NCBI RefSeq assembly: GCF_042453785.1
Contig: NC_091668.1
Location: 10,064,001-10,128,000 of the forward strand
Length of the DNA stretch: 64,000 bases
From: Malus domestica
Lineage: Eukaryota > Streptophyta > Magnoliopsida > Rosales > Rosaceae
Direction of reading: 5' to 3'
In this document: piece after piece, positions 23,186-34,062 of the stretch
Position numbering within the stretch: position 1 is the stretch's first letter
How the letters are laid out: every line of letters begins with the position of its first letter
The notes under the pieces: model-generated
Database searches by the model: none
What the model was told of the DNA's origin: nothing
The model's input: the letters and a program-made list of their open reading frames with translations, nothing else
Program-made: the position numbers and the translations under genes

Positions 23186-24935
23186 AGTTTACTTGTAATA
23201 GTACTTCAAGTGATCAGCGTTCCATGGATGGCCAAGGGTCTTGCCATCAGAGCTTCTAAGCTTGTAGGAGCCAACGCGACTGATGCCAACAACTTCAAAT
23301 GGTCCATCCCAATTTGGACTAAGTGTTCCTTCACTCGGGACTTTGTCACAGAGTAATCTTTTCTTCAATACCCAGTCTCCTGCTTTGAAAGAACGAGGTT
23401 TGATCCTGAAGTCATAGTAGTTGGAGATGCGCTGCTTGTAGGCGACATTCCTCAAGTGAGCCTGGTTTCTGTGTTCCTCGACTAGATCTAAGTTGAGGGT
23501 AAGTTACTTGTCATTTTCGCTTTGCACGTAGTTCTGGACTCCGAACGTTGCTTGCTCAAACTCTCAACTGGGACAACTGCCTCTGTACCAAAGGCAAGTG
23601 AGAATGGGGTTTCTCTTGTTGATGTTCGATACGAAGTGCGGTATGACCAAAGAACTTAAAGTACAAATTCTGGCCAACAACCTTTAGCCTTGTCCAAGCT
23701 GGTTTTCAAAGTTCGCTTGATTATTTTGTTGATGGCTTCAACTTGTCCATTAGACTGGGGATGAGTTAGGGAGGCAAAACATAAGTTGATGTTGAACTTA
23801 GAGCAGAACATCATAAACTTATTGTTGTTGAACTGTCGCCCGTTGTCAGTGACTATCGCATTGGGAATGCCGAATCTGCAAAGGATGTTCTTCCATACGA
23901 AGTCTTCTATTTTTGCCTCACTAATGGTTGCCAAGGGTTCTACTTCGGCCCACTTTGTGAAGTAGTTAATTACAACGATTGCATAGCGAACCTTGCCCTT
24001 CCCTGCAGACATTAGGCCGATCAAATCAAGTCCTCATTGGGCTAAGGGCCAAGGGCTGATCATAGGAGTGAGCGGCTCGGGAGGGGAGTGAGGAATAGTT
24101 ACGTAGCGTTGACACTTATCACATGAGCGGGATATTCTGATGGCATCTTGGTGGAGTGTTGGTCAGTAATATCATTGGCGAAAAGCCTTGTGTGCTAGGG
24201 ATCGAGATCCAGCATGATCTCCGCAGACTTCTTCTTGTATTTCCCGAAGGACAGTTTCCGCCTCTGCGGGTGTAAGGCATCTTAGGTATGGTAGGTTAAA
24301 ACCTGCTTGTAAAGTTGGTCATTAATGATCAAGTAACGGGTAGCCTTGTATCGAATCTGCTTAGCTTGGACTTTGTCATTTGGAAGGGTGCCATGAGCAA
24401 GGAATCTATAAATCGGGGTAATCCAACTATCCCCCTGTTGTAAGTTACACACTTCCGCAACCATGGTTCTTGGTGCTACCAACAATTCGACCTGAATTTT
24501 TCTCCCAATCTTGTCTTCCACCGTTGAGGCGAGGCGAGCCAAAGCATCTGCATGACTGTTTGCCGCTCGAGGAATTTGGGTGATCTGGTAGTGGAAGTGC
24601 TTAAGTAACAATTGTGTTTATGCCAGATATGCAACCATGAAGCTATCCTTAGTGTCAAAGTTGTTGGTGACCTGGTTAACCACCAATTGGGAGTCACTGA
24701 AGATATCAATTCGTTCAACTCCAAGGTGTTTGGCCAAACGTAAGCCTGCTATGAGGGCTTCATATTCGGCCTCATTGTTCGACGCCTTGAATTTGAAACT
24801 AAGAACATACTCTATTGCCACTTTGTCAATGGTTGTAAGGACTAGTCCTGCTCCACAACCCTGTTGGTTGGACGAGCCATCAACATATAGACTTCATGTT
24901 GGGGCTGTTGGTTCTATTTTCTAAGCTTCCGAGGG
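23186..24935 (-). pseudogene. Second RNase H and integrase of the Tat element, broken
   Basis: From high to low coordinate: an RNase H of the RVT_3 type (about 24900-24620; LYVDGSSNQQGCGAG, NNEAEYEALIAGLRLA, IFSDSQLVVNQV), a connector (24611-24290), the zinc-binding part of integrase (24280-24060, with an in-frame stop), the integrase core (24024-23656; VTDNGRQF and GQVEAINKIIK) and the C-terminal module (23455-23189; WDGPFEVVGISRVGSYKL, stop after KYYYK). The residue expected to be the first catalytic Asp (DYFTKW in relatives) is Asn here (INYFTKW). Further stops and frameshifts separate the pieces, for example at about 24036 and between 23656 and 23455. A second RNase H downstream of the normal one is diagnostic of Tat-type elements. 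Confidence 0.87.
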
Positions 24936-25052
24936 TAATGAAACCACTTCTTTAGGCGTAGAAACAATGTCAACAGGATATGTGAAGTCGGCGATGAAGT
25001 CTGCCACTGCTTGGCCCTTCTTAGCTGGCTTTGGTTGGTAGGAGATGTCAAA

Positions 25053-27034
25053 CTAACCCAATGCTATCGCCCATTTGATCATTCGCCCGGAAGTGTCAGG
25101 ATTTTGGAGTATTTGTCGAATATGATGATTGGTAAGCACGATGATGGAGTGTGCTTGGAAGTAAGGGCGAAGTTTTCGAGCAGACATGACCAATGCTAGA
25201 GCCAATTTCTCAATGTTGGAGTATCGTGTCTCCGCATCTTGTAAGGCCTTGCTAGCGTAGTAGACAGGCCGTTCGACATTACCATCCTTTCGAATGAGAA
25301 CGGAACTTACTGCTGAAGCCGATACCGACAGATAGATAATGAGAGTGTCACCAACCTCAAGTTTGGAGAGCAAATGGGCTTTACTCATGTAGTCTTTGAG
25401 GTTCTTGAATGCCTCAGCACATTCATCAATCCAGGTAATGTACTTCTTACTTCCCTTAAGTGCTTTGAAGAAATGAGCACATATGTCAGTGGCCTTAGAG
25501 ATGAACCTAGTTAAGGCTGCCACCTTGCCAGTAAGGCTCTGGATGTCTTTTGAAGTTACTGGTTCCTTCATATCGATGATTGCTTTGATTTTCTCAGGAT
25601 TAGCCTCAATGCCTCGTTGGCTTATCATGAAGCCTAAGAATTTGCCAGAGCTTACGCCGAAGGCACATTTGTTGGGGTTCAACCTCATTCGATACCTCTT
25701 CAGAATGGTGAAAGTTTCAGATAGGTTGGTGATATGTTGGTCAGCATGTTTGCTCTTGACTAGCATATCATCAACGTAAACTTCCATGCTCTTCCCAATC
25801 TGTTCGGCGAACATTGAATTGACCAGTCTATGATAAGTCGCTCATGCATTCTTTAGGCCGAATGGCATGACTTTATAACAATATAGTCCCCTGTCAGTAG
25901 TGAAGCTGTGTGTTCTTGGTCCGGAGGGTTCATGAGGATTTGGTTGTATCCTGAGTAAGCATCCATGAAGCTCAGGAATTCACACCCTGTCGTAGAGTTT
26001 ATAAGTCTGTCTATAAGAGGAAGAGGAAAGTTATCCTTCGGGCATCCTTTGTTTAGGTCAGTGTAATCGACACATATTCTCCATAAGACCTTTTGGAGCA
26101 GGAAACTTTCCTTAGTCGGATTCTTTTTAACAAGGACAACATTTGCTACCCATGTTGGATAATTGACTTCGCGGACGAAGCTTATGCTTTTGAGTTTTTC
26201 AACTTCTGCCTTCATTGCCTTGTACCGTTTAGCGTCATAAGATCTTCGCTTCTGTCTCACTGGCTTGGTCTTGGGGTCAATACTTAAGCGATGACAGATT
26301 ATATCGGGAGAGATGCCTAGCATGTCCTCGTATGACCAGGCGAAGACCTCAGTGTTCTTTTGCAAAAAAGAGATCAATGCTAACCGAATGGGTGGTGACA
26401 AGGTGGTACCAATCTTCACCATGCGATCCGGATAATCTTTTGAGATAGAGACCTTCTCCAACTCTTCAGCAGGTTGTGCTTACTGGGTGAAAGAGTCATC
26501 TCGAGGATCGTCGGGTTGACTGTTGCCACCATGAAGATCCAAGTTGGCTTCGTCTGGGTTGGTCTTTGTGACTTGGTCATGTATAGAAAGGGTTTCCTTG
26601 GGCACAAGCAGGTGTTGTTGCTTGACCGAAGTGTTGTAACATGATCGTGCACTAAGTTGATCTCCTCTAATGTAACCATTGCCATAGGGGGTTGGAAATT
26701 TCATCAACAACATATGTATGGATACCATGGCCTTGAGATCATTAATGCATGTGCGTCCGAAGATGACATTGTATACCGTTGGGCAATCAACTACCAGGAA
26801 GTTAGTGGTAATGGTAGCTGTGTAAGGGCTTGTACCAATGGTGAAAGGTAAGTGTATGCTCCCCAAAGGTTGCACGATATCACCGGAGAAGCTTATCAAA
26901 GGGGAAATCGAGCGGTCGAGCAAGTGTTCAGCTACATTAAGTGTTCTGAAAGCTTTAGCAAACATGATATTGACCGAAGCCCCCGTGTCTACCAGGATTC
27001 GTCGTACTTTAAAGTTGGCTATGTGAGCTTCCAC
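25053..27034 (-). pseudogene. Protease, reverse transcriptase and RNase H of the Tat element, frameshifted
   Basis: The aspartic protease is at 27034-26480 with ILVDTGASVNIMF. The reverse transcriptase begins about 26461 (FAWSYEDMLGISPDIICHRL) and has WRICVDYTDLNKGCPKDNFP and FLSFMDAYSGYNQI. After a frameshift at about 25860-25900 and a TGA near 25843 it resumes with MEVYVDDMLVKSKHADQH, holding the catalytic YVDD. The first RNase H follows (YITWIDECAEAFKNLKDYMS ... PVYYASKALQDAETRYSNIE). Motif order protease-RT-RNase H before integrase is the Ty3/gypsy order. Confidence 0.9.
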
Positions 27035-27100
27035 GATCAGTGGGTCGTTGTGAGGGTAGATGATACTTATTTCTTCATTAGGGTAGAAACATATTGGATC

Positions 27101-29090
27101 CTAGTTAGGCTTTTGATACTTACCTCCCCTGATGTCTTCCACGTGAAACACTTGGTGGCCAGACCTTAAAGCTCGTTCACTATTTTTCATGGCCCTGTTG
27201 GAAGATTTAGATATAGGTGTGCCACCACTTATGGAATATATTACATTCACCTGGTGTTGGTTACGGTTACCCCTTTGAGGGTGAATGAGGAATTGATCAA
27301 TTTTTCTTTCACGTGCCAAAGCTTCAACATGATCACGAAGGGTGATACACTTCTCGCCGTCATGGTCGTTATGCTCGTGGTAGCAGCAAAACGTGCCTGT
27401 GTTCTTCGTGGGCTTGTAATCCAGGTGCCTCGGTTTTGACTTCGATATCAGGTGTGCTATGCTGGGGTAAATGGCCACGCATGTGGCGTTCAAAGGTGTG
27501 TATGCCTCATACCTCGGGGTAGGGGCTGTCCTGACATGTGTTTGACCCACTGCGTTGGCTGCCTGGGGTCGAGGATTATCATGGCGATACCCTTGGTTAT
27601 CACGGTAGTGTCCTTTACTCTTTTTACTAAAATGAGACTGGTGAGGATGGAAATCTTTCATTTTGCCCTGAGATTGATATGTCTGTTGACTTGGCAAAGT
27701 ATTAAGTAAGGCATGGGGAGGCACCGCTGCAGTTTGGAAGGTCGAGGTCTTCTCATTTGGTTGGATCTGGCTTCCACTTCCTACTTGCTGATAAGGGGTG
27801 GTTGTGGGAGGTTTCCCTTGATATGTCCTTACTTCGGCGAAAGCATAGTTATACGCATGTGCCATCACCTCAGAGTAAGTCTTCCAAGTGTTGGCATTGA
27901 TCATGTACTTGAAGAAATAATCACGTAGGCCTACCGTGAAGGCCTTGAGGGTAGTCTTGTCATCTGCCTTAGCACAGCGAGAATACTCATGGCTGAAACC
28001 ACCAACATACTCTCGTAGTGACTCGTCCGGCTTCTGGTGAATAGTGTACAAGTCATCTATAGAATGCAAGCGATCGGTCTGGAAGATGTGTTAAGAGACA
28101 AACAGTTTCCTCAGTTCCTCAAATGAGTCTACTATCTCAGGTGGAAGACGGCAATACCAGTTTAGAGCTCCGCTAGAGAGGGTGGAGGGGAAGAGAAGAC
28201 ATCGTTCTTCGTCGGTGTGCATCCGATATGCCATGGTAGACTCAAAGAGGTTAAGGTGTTCAATTGGTCTTCCCTTCCAGTATAGAGTTGTAAACCAAGC
28301 TTTTGTTTTGTCTTTGCTTGAAGAGGGGTGTCGAGGATCCTCTTTGTGAGAGGGTCAGGCCTGGGTTGGTTCCAGTCAGGTATCTCGGCCTGACGTTCGA
28401 CCTTCAACTTGTTTACTTCCTCGATGAGCTGTAGGACAAGAGGGTCCTGAGTGGTGTCATGTACCACTGGTATTTTCTTTCGTAAGTCTCCATCGCCTCT
28501 TGGAAGTAGTAAAGTTTGAGCAAATGCGTGTGATTTTTCCTTGGACTCGCCGTACTGACTTCTAGGACGAGTCTATCGGAATACCTCAGAGTCTCATGTA
28601 CCTTCATGTTGCTTTGGGACCTGTCGTTCCTTCCCTAGATTGGCAGCTAGCCTGGGTCGTGAGAGGGGACCGAGTCATTCAGGAACCCTTGGGTCATTGA
28701 TCTTCGAGCATATGTGGAGAGGATTCTCTCGACGTTGTTTTAGGAAGTCTCGGCAGTCACGATAAACGACTTTCGATCCTTCCAACCCTTCTGCAAAGAG
28801 GTGTCTTCCTCCACTTCTCCTGCTTCGGGTCGAAGCAGCTGGGTTGTGAGATGTCTCATGTTGATCAATGTTTTGATGATTAACTCGATCTTCATCAGGG
28901 ATACCCATGTCGAAGGAAGGTGACCCTCCATGTTAGAGGGCACCCAGATGATGGTTGATGTCCACAGGGGCAACAAGCTCGCGTGTTTGAGTACACATAG
29001 TTTCATGGAACGTCTCAAAGAGCTTCTCATACTGCTCCTGGAGGACCTCATTCTTCATTGCTATCTTGTTGTTTTGAGCTTATAGCTCAT
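27101..29090 (-). pseudogene. gag of the Tat element, frameshifted
   Basis: The best-preserved part is 28069-27101: DESLREYVGGFSHEYSRCAK and a Gln/Pro-rich stretch, ending in a region with CCYHEHNDHDGEKCITLRDH that may be a degenerate zinc knuckle (C-C-H-C like). Upstream frames at 28467-28162 (PSPTL-type region, frameshifted) and 28908-28675 carry the N-terminal part. The assembled product would match the retrotransposon gag family (PF03732). It starts about 200 bp inside the 5' LTR. Confidence 0.82.
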
Positions 29091-29282
29091 CGACTTTAGC
29101 TTGAAGAGCAACCATCTTTCCTTCATTCTTTCGTTGCTTCGTACTAGGTGTAAGAGGTGTGTTATTCTGTGTGTTGTGACTTCCTTCGCTCCCCATGTTG
29201 AAGAGGGATGCATGGTCAAAAGAGAGTGTACAAATGGTGGAAACCAACTTGACAAAGCTGAAAAGAGTGGGAATAAGTGTCG

Positions 29283-29300
29283 TTCCCATAGACGGCGCCA
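29283..29300 (-). other. Primer-binding-site candidate
   Basis: On the minus strand TGGCGCCGTCTATGGG starts two bases inside the 5' LTR. TGG at the first positions pairs with the CCA end of a tRNA. The exact tRNA was not identified. Confidence 0.6.
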
Positions 29301-29302
29301 AA

Positions 29303-29817
29303 TATTGATGCACAAAATCAATGGGGACTTTGGTACAACAGAAAGTGTTAAGTTTGTGACATTCGCTAGATTGCTTCTGTCACTAGTGTGGATAAGTATG
29401 TAAATGGATAAGGATAGGGAAGCAAACATAAGATGTACGTGGTTCACCCAGATTGGTTACGTCCATGGAGTAGAGAAGTTCTCATTAATTGTGAAGGGTT
29501 TACACAAGTACATAGGTTCAAGCTCTCTTTTAGTGAGTACTAGTGAATGATTTAGTACAAATGACATTAAGAAATATTGTGAGAGAATGATCTCTATTTA
29601 TAGAAGAGAGTTTCTAGTTTCATTCTGACATTGACATGTGTCGTGTTGTGATTGGTTTCTGATGTTGACACGTGTCGCGCTATGATTGGCTTCTGATGTC
29701 GACACGTGTCGCGTTGTGATTGGCCTCCTGGTTGGAGGGAAACTCTTCTAGGTCCTTGACGGTATAACGTTGACTGGTGCTTAGTAGTTTCTGGATTGGT
29801 CAAGTATGGTACAAACA
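29303..29817 (-). repeat. 5' LTR of the Tat element
   Basis: It starts TGTTTGTACC on the minus strand and ends GCATCAATA, next to the primer-binding site. The terminal CA of the 3' LTR copy is TA here, an apparent mutation. It keeps a TATAAATA box that the 3' LTR has partly lost. Right target duplication AAGTT is at 29818-29822. Confidence 0.88.
29595..29708 (-). promoter_or_regulatory. LTR promoter: three CCAAT/G-box units upstream of a TATA box
   Basis: Minus-strand order: CACGTG at 29708-29703, CACGTG at 29674-29669, a decayed CATGTG at 29640-29635, then TATAAATA at 29602-29595. The units are about 34 bp apart and each carries a CCAAT (ATTGG on the plus strand). The same units lie in the 3' LTR at about 4007-4085. 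CACGTG G-boxes bind bZIP and bHLH factors, for example in ABA, light or stress responses; responsiveness here is inference. Confidence 0.6.
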
Positions 29818-29822
29818 AAGTT

Positions 29823-30334
29823 GTTTTTAAGTGTTTACCAAACATGTTTTTTAGCTTAGTTTTTTTTATACTCACTTTTTATAAAAGTACTTTAGTACAA
29901 AACCAATACTATAAGATGGCAGAGAGTTTATGAAAAGCTCTATTTTGAAAGAGTCTCTTTAACATTTTCGACTTCAAATTATTTGGCTCAAAAATTAAGA
30001 TTAGGTATAAGTTTATTGATAATTTTTTTTTAAATTATGTAAGTACGATAAATAAATATGATTGTTTAAAACTTAAATTAAACTAGTATATCCCATAATT
30101 AAAGTGCGTGTGAAAATTTGTAAAATTAAAGGAGAAATGAAGAGAGTGGGAGAGAATTGGGTAAGAGGGAGAGAGAGGTTTATTTATTTTCTTTAAACTA
30201 GAGATGTTAAAATCACTTTAAACAAAAACAAAAAACAAAATTTTATTATATGAAATTACATTACTGTCCTTAATTTTTTTTTATTGTGGTGGAAGACAAA
30301 AATGTCTTTTCACCATCTTTTGGTTGACAAAGAG
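29823..30334. other. AT-rich stretch, right half of the interrupted host site
   Basis: It continues the sequence broken at 3685. It is AT-rich with no convincing coding frame or RNA gene. Confidence 0.4.
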
Positions 30335-32255
30335 TGTGACAACCCATCCTTAAAATTACGTTTTTATTTATTTTAATCTAGGGAATTGACGAAAATGCCC
30401 TAGAGGCAAGGATTTTGACTCCTGTTGACCATCGTCTAGAGGAACGTATGACTTATTCTTTTGGCGTATTTGTGTAGTACTCATTGGTACGAATGCATAT
30501 GCTAAAGCCGTTCGTGAGTCCGGATTGTAATGGTATAGTTACGGACGTTTGAAAGTGGTTATTTATATTTTAGTTTATAAATTATTTGAACTCCCACCTT
30601 GTGGGAAAGAAGCCAATCAGCTTCAAGGATAGATAAAGGAGAACCAATCGGGAAGGGAGAAGGAAAAAGGGAAAAAAAAAAACAAAAACCTTCCCGTCGG
30701 GCAATGCACCCCCACACCCAAACCGATCAAACTCCGGCGATTTTCGCCATTTTTTTCGTTGAACCATTACCATCCAACACTTGCAAAACACTCAGTGACC
30801 TTCCCTCTACCATCTCCACCCATATTTGAGGGTTTTTAGGTCCAAAACCGTGAGGAACCCCACCGAAGCACCGGAGGTGCTCAACGGTGATTCCTCCGAT
30901 CCGGCGAGTTCCACCACCTAAAACTACCCTTAATCAACTTCCCTTGGACCCAAGAACAAGACCCAACCAGTGGTAGAGATGTTGGAACACCAAGGAAGGA
31001 GAATCGAAGTTCACCCATTTTAGGGTTCCAACGGGTTTGAGTGAAATGGGAGCCTTTCCCGGCCAAATTGGACTTGGCCACAGGTATAAAACTTGCTCTA
31101 CTATTTGAGATCTTCATTTCTGTAAAAATTGAGAATTTTTGGAGATAGTTGAATTTTCCGGCCAATCGGGGCAGCAAACCGCCGTGTGCGGCGGCGCGTG
31201 AGCCAAGTCACCCCCTAACCTTTCTAAGTTAAGTTTGACACCCCAATTCCATATGTGAAGTCTGATTGATAAAATCTCATCATTTGAACATAGTTTTGAT
31301 AAAGACCGCTACTTGAACGTTATGTGAATCGACTATCCGACCGTTGGATCGTCACCAAACTTTAATAAATTATAGTATGTAATATTTAAGGATATTAGAA
31401 ACTTACGGATTGGGAATCTGATGTACAGATTTTCCCGAATTGGATTTATAAGTTCGTAAAATAAAACGTTGACCGCCACTTGAATTGGCAATTGGCGGAG
31501 ATCCAACCGTTGGATCGTAATGAAACTTTAGTATGATATTTTAGAAGCAAAATGTGGATCTTTGGAGGTTACGGATCAGAAATCCAAGATGCAGATCTTT
31601 CGGATTGAGTTACGTACGGTTGTGGACCCTGCCGTTGATCTTTGATCGATGGTTGACTTTTGGTCAATGGGTCTCATGGGTTACCATAGATTGATTTATG
31701 AGTCATACAGGTTGCGTTAGGCAACTCCGACTCATGAGTTACCATAGATTGATGAGCACTTGATTTATTATACTGTTGCCGATATGTAGTGATTTGGAAT
31801 ATTCTTGGATTTACTGTTGATTTACATTTGATTTCATACTTATATATAGTATGATTTCCTGGACCATATACAGGTATTACAAGGAGGGGTTATATCTTTT
31901 AGAATGTCTTTATTAAAGCTTTATTTTCAGGCCCACTCACTCTTGTTTATATCCCTCTAGGTTCTAGAAGCAGAGTTTTCGTATTGACGAGGATTCGTGG
32001 CAAGTCTTGGTATTGAAGATTACCTTCGATGGTATGATTTTCAATCCACTCTACTGTACTTTTCTTATGCTCTGATGTCACGAGTGAAATTGGTTCATTC
32101 CCGCTCACAGTACATTCTCGTATTTAGGTACTTTCAGGTTTAAATTTATTCACATTTTCCACATCACTACACTTTATGGCTTCGTCACCTTCCAAGTGTC
32201 GGCCAATACAGCTCGATTCGGAACCTTAGTGGACAATCTGGGTCGGAGTGTGTCA
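30335..32255. mobile_element. Solo LTR (about 1.92 kb)
   Basis: It starts TGTGACAACCCATCC and ends GGTCGGAGTGTGTC(A). The bases AAGAG precede it (30330-30334) and follow at 32255-32259 if the element ends at TGTC; if it ends at the usual CA, the duplication is the 4-bp AGAG. No gag or pol is inside; open frames at about 30580-31180 show nothing recognisable. The duplicated flank and the LTR-like ends make a solo LTR the best reading; orientation is unsure. Confidence 0.65.
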
Positions 32256-32337
32256 AGAGAGTTTCATTAACTTTTTTGTTTCTTTTGCAATTAGAATATC
32301 GTTATAATATAAAAATAATTCAAATTTAAATAAACTC

Positions 32338-33460
32338 AATCTCCTCATCCCATTGCATTACATGCCGGACTAGAATTGCACTGCCAATAAGCATTATCTC
32401 ATATGCCTTCTTCCCTTCCTCAATAGCCACATTGTCTACTCTAACTCCTGAAGGTTACCCTCCGCACCAGCCCTTCTGGAAGAGCCAAAACTCTCCTTGA
32501 TGTGCACCCGCTTAGACCATCTCCAACCTTTAAAGTAAGTCTCAAAATTTGCCTTATATTTCCCTCCAAAATCACTCCAACCTTTGGGCTAAAATTGGGT
32601 TATGTGTTATAACTCAAAATAGTGCTAATTCCCCCCAAAATATGTCACAGGTTAAGTAGGCACAAACAGGCCTGGGTCCACCGCATGTCGGCAGTAGTTT
32701 ATGAGCCCAATGGCTCTCTAATTTAATCCAACCGCTCTGACCACTGGACCGTTGGTTGATCCAATGGTATATGGTATAGATTCATATGTATTCAATATTT
32801 AGTTTTATATTTATAAATGCATTGAATCCAATGATTGAGATCTAATACGATCAAATCTAATGGCCCAAAATTAAATCCAATGGGTAAAATAATTTTAAAA
32901 AAAAAGTTCTCTATGCGTTTCATGGTGTTGGTTTAGTGATTTTGTTTAATATTTATTGAAATCTAAATATTTTTAGGTTAAAATGTTCATAAAACAAATT
33001 AGAATAATCTACATAATGTTTTTTTTTAAGTTACTTTAAAGACAAATATTAGCTTTTTTTTTTATAGTACAAGACAAATATTAGCTTAAATTCATTATTT
33101 AATAATGTCAGGCTAGAAATTTAACAAAAAATGATTGAAGCAGAAAAACTGTTTCTGGATTAACACCTTAATTTTCTAAGTCAAAAATTCTAAATTTTAA
33201 CCTAAATGTTGGAGATGATCTTATAATTTTGTCAAACTGAGGCATCACAAGTTCCTTATACTTTGTAACAAAAGCCACATTCACGTTAGACCCTTCCGCG
33301 ATGAATCCATCACCATCCAGCCAAATGGCTGCGAAAGCACCATTTTCTTCGGCTACATCTTTGAAAACACATTTGGAAGATAATCCACACTATTCATGGT
33401 TGCAAATTGAGGTTTTATTGGGATCGAAGAAGTTACTACTTTAATTCCCTTCAAACTAAA
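32338..33460 (-). pseudogene. D-amino-acid transaminase (class IV aminotransferase) fragment split by a MITE
   Basis: Minus-strand reading from about 33460 gives GIKVVTSSIPIKPQFATMNS, VDYLPNVFSK, then after a frameshift NGAFAAIWLDGDGFIAEGSN, VNVAFVTKYKELVMPQFDKI. A 706-bp MITE lies at 33220-32515. Beyond it comes SGCTSRRVLALPEGLVRRV and, after another frameshift and stop, VDNVAIEEGKKAYEIMLIGS and RHVMQWDEEI. This order matches plant chloroplast D-amino-acid transaminase (fold-type IV PLP enzyme). The frameshifts and the missing N- and C-terminal parts make it a dead fragment. Its exons appear joined, as in a retrocopy or captured fragment, though that is not proven. Confidence 0.75.
32515..33220. 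mobile_element. MITE, 706 bp, TSD TTA
   Basis: The ends are GACCATCTCCAAC and GTTGGAGATGATC, imperfect inverted repeats of about 14-18 bp. TTA flanks it at 32512-32514 and 33221-33223. A 3-bp TTA duplication suggests a PIF/Harbinger-type element. Removing it with one TTA rejoins the transaminase codons for DKI-ISGCTSRR in frame. Confidence 0.8.
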
Positions 33461-33846
33461 GGGAGATTAGTTACCTTCAAAAGATAAATCATTTATATAT
33501 ATAAAGGGAGAGCCCCAATTTGGTGAAGTATTCAGAAATGCCAAGAATATCCCTATGTTTCCTTCACAATCAAAATCCAAAAAAACCTAAAAAGGAGGAC
33601 AAACCGGTAAAAAAACCATCACTGAAAAAAGATAAAGCATCATAACAGTAAAGTTTTGCCGAATGAAGAATTAGAACCGCAACGTGGGATTCAACCACTC
33701 TCCACATTTTGCAAGCTACCAACTAGATCAAAAGCGTCCACTCCCTCACCTTCCATCCTCTCCTTCTCTTCCAACAACCTGACTGGTCTCTCTCTTCACT
33801 CTCTCTCGCTCTCTCTAAAATCCAAAGTTGACAAGAAACTGACGAC

Positions 33847-33997
33847 ATGTTTGTGAATGCAGGGAAGAGGAATTCTAGGAATTTAGTTTTGCACGGGCAA
33901 AGTGTGGGCTTTGAGAGCGAGTCCTACAGTTTCGGGTTTCTGAAGGTTTCGGATATCCACACAATCTATTGGGAGCAGTGGAAATCCAGACGGCCAT
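33847..33997 (+). pseudogene. Proline iminopeptidase first-exon fragment
   Basis: The frame gives GKRNSRNLVLHGQSVGFES then YSFGFLKVSDIHTIYWEQ, which resembles the start of plant proline iminopeptidase (alpha/beta-hydrolase). After WEQ two bases appear to be lost: GTGGAAATCCAGACGGCCAT would read SGNPDGH in relatives but is out of frame here. A donor-like GTGAGT follows at 33998. The middle segment found in relatives before YSFGF is also missing, and no catalytic part (HGGPGG, serine motif) follows. It is a broken piece of one exon. Confidence 0.55.
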
Positions 33998-34062
33998 GTG
34001 AGTTGCAATTCTTCGTCCTAATAAATGACTTAGTTTTTGCATTTATTTACTATATAGTGTGA

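Larger units (their letters stand above)
3686..29817 (-). mobile_element. Tat-type Ty3/gypsy LTR retrotransposon with nested insertions (26.1 kb)
   Basis: In minus-strand order the element has a 5' LTR (29817-29303), a PBS-like TGGCGCC just inside it, gag (about 29.1-27.1 kb), protease, reverse transcriptase, RNase H, a second RNase H and integrase (27.0-23.2 kb), then an exceptionally long 3' region, a purine-rich tract (4191-4205) and the 3' LTR (4190-3686). A 5-bp duplication AAGTT flanks the whole. The second RNase H after the usual one, the antisense ORFs and the tandem repeats between pol and the 3' LTR are the known hallmarks of the Tat group (Ogre/Retand relatives). The coding part has stops, frameshifts and a missing integrase Asp, so it is dead as an autonomous element. 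Nested additions are a LINE, an inverted copy of its own 3' end and a solo LTR. Confidence 0.88.
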
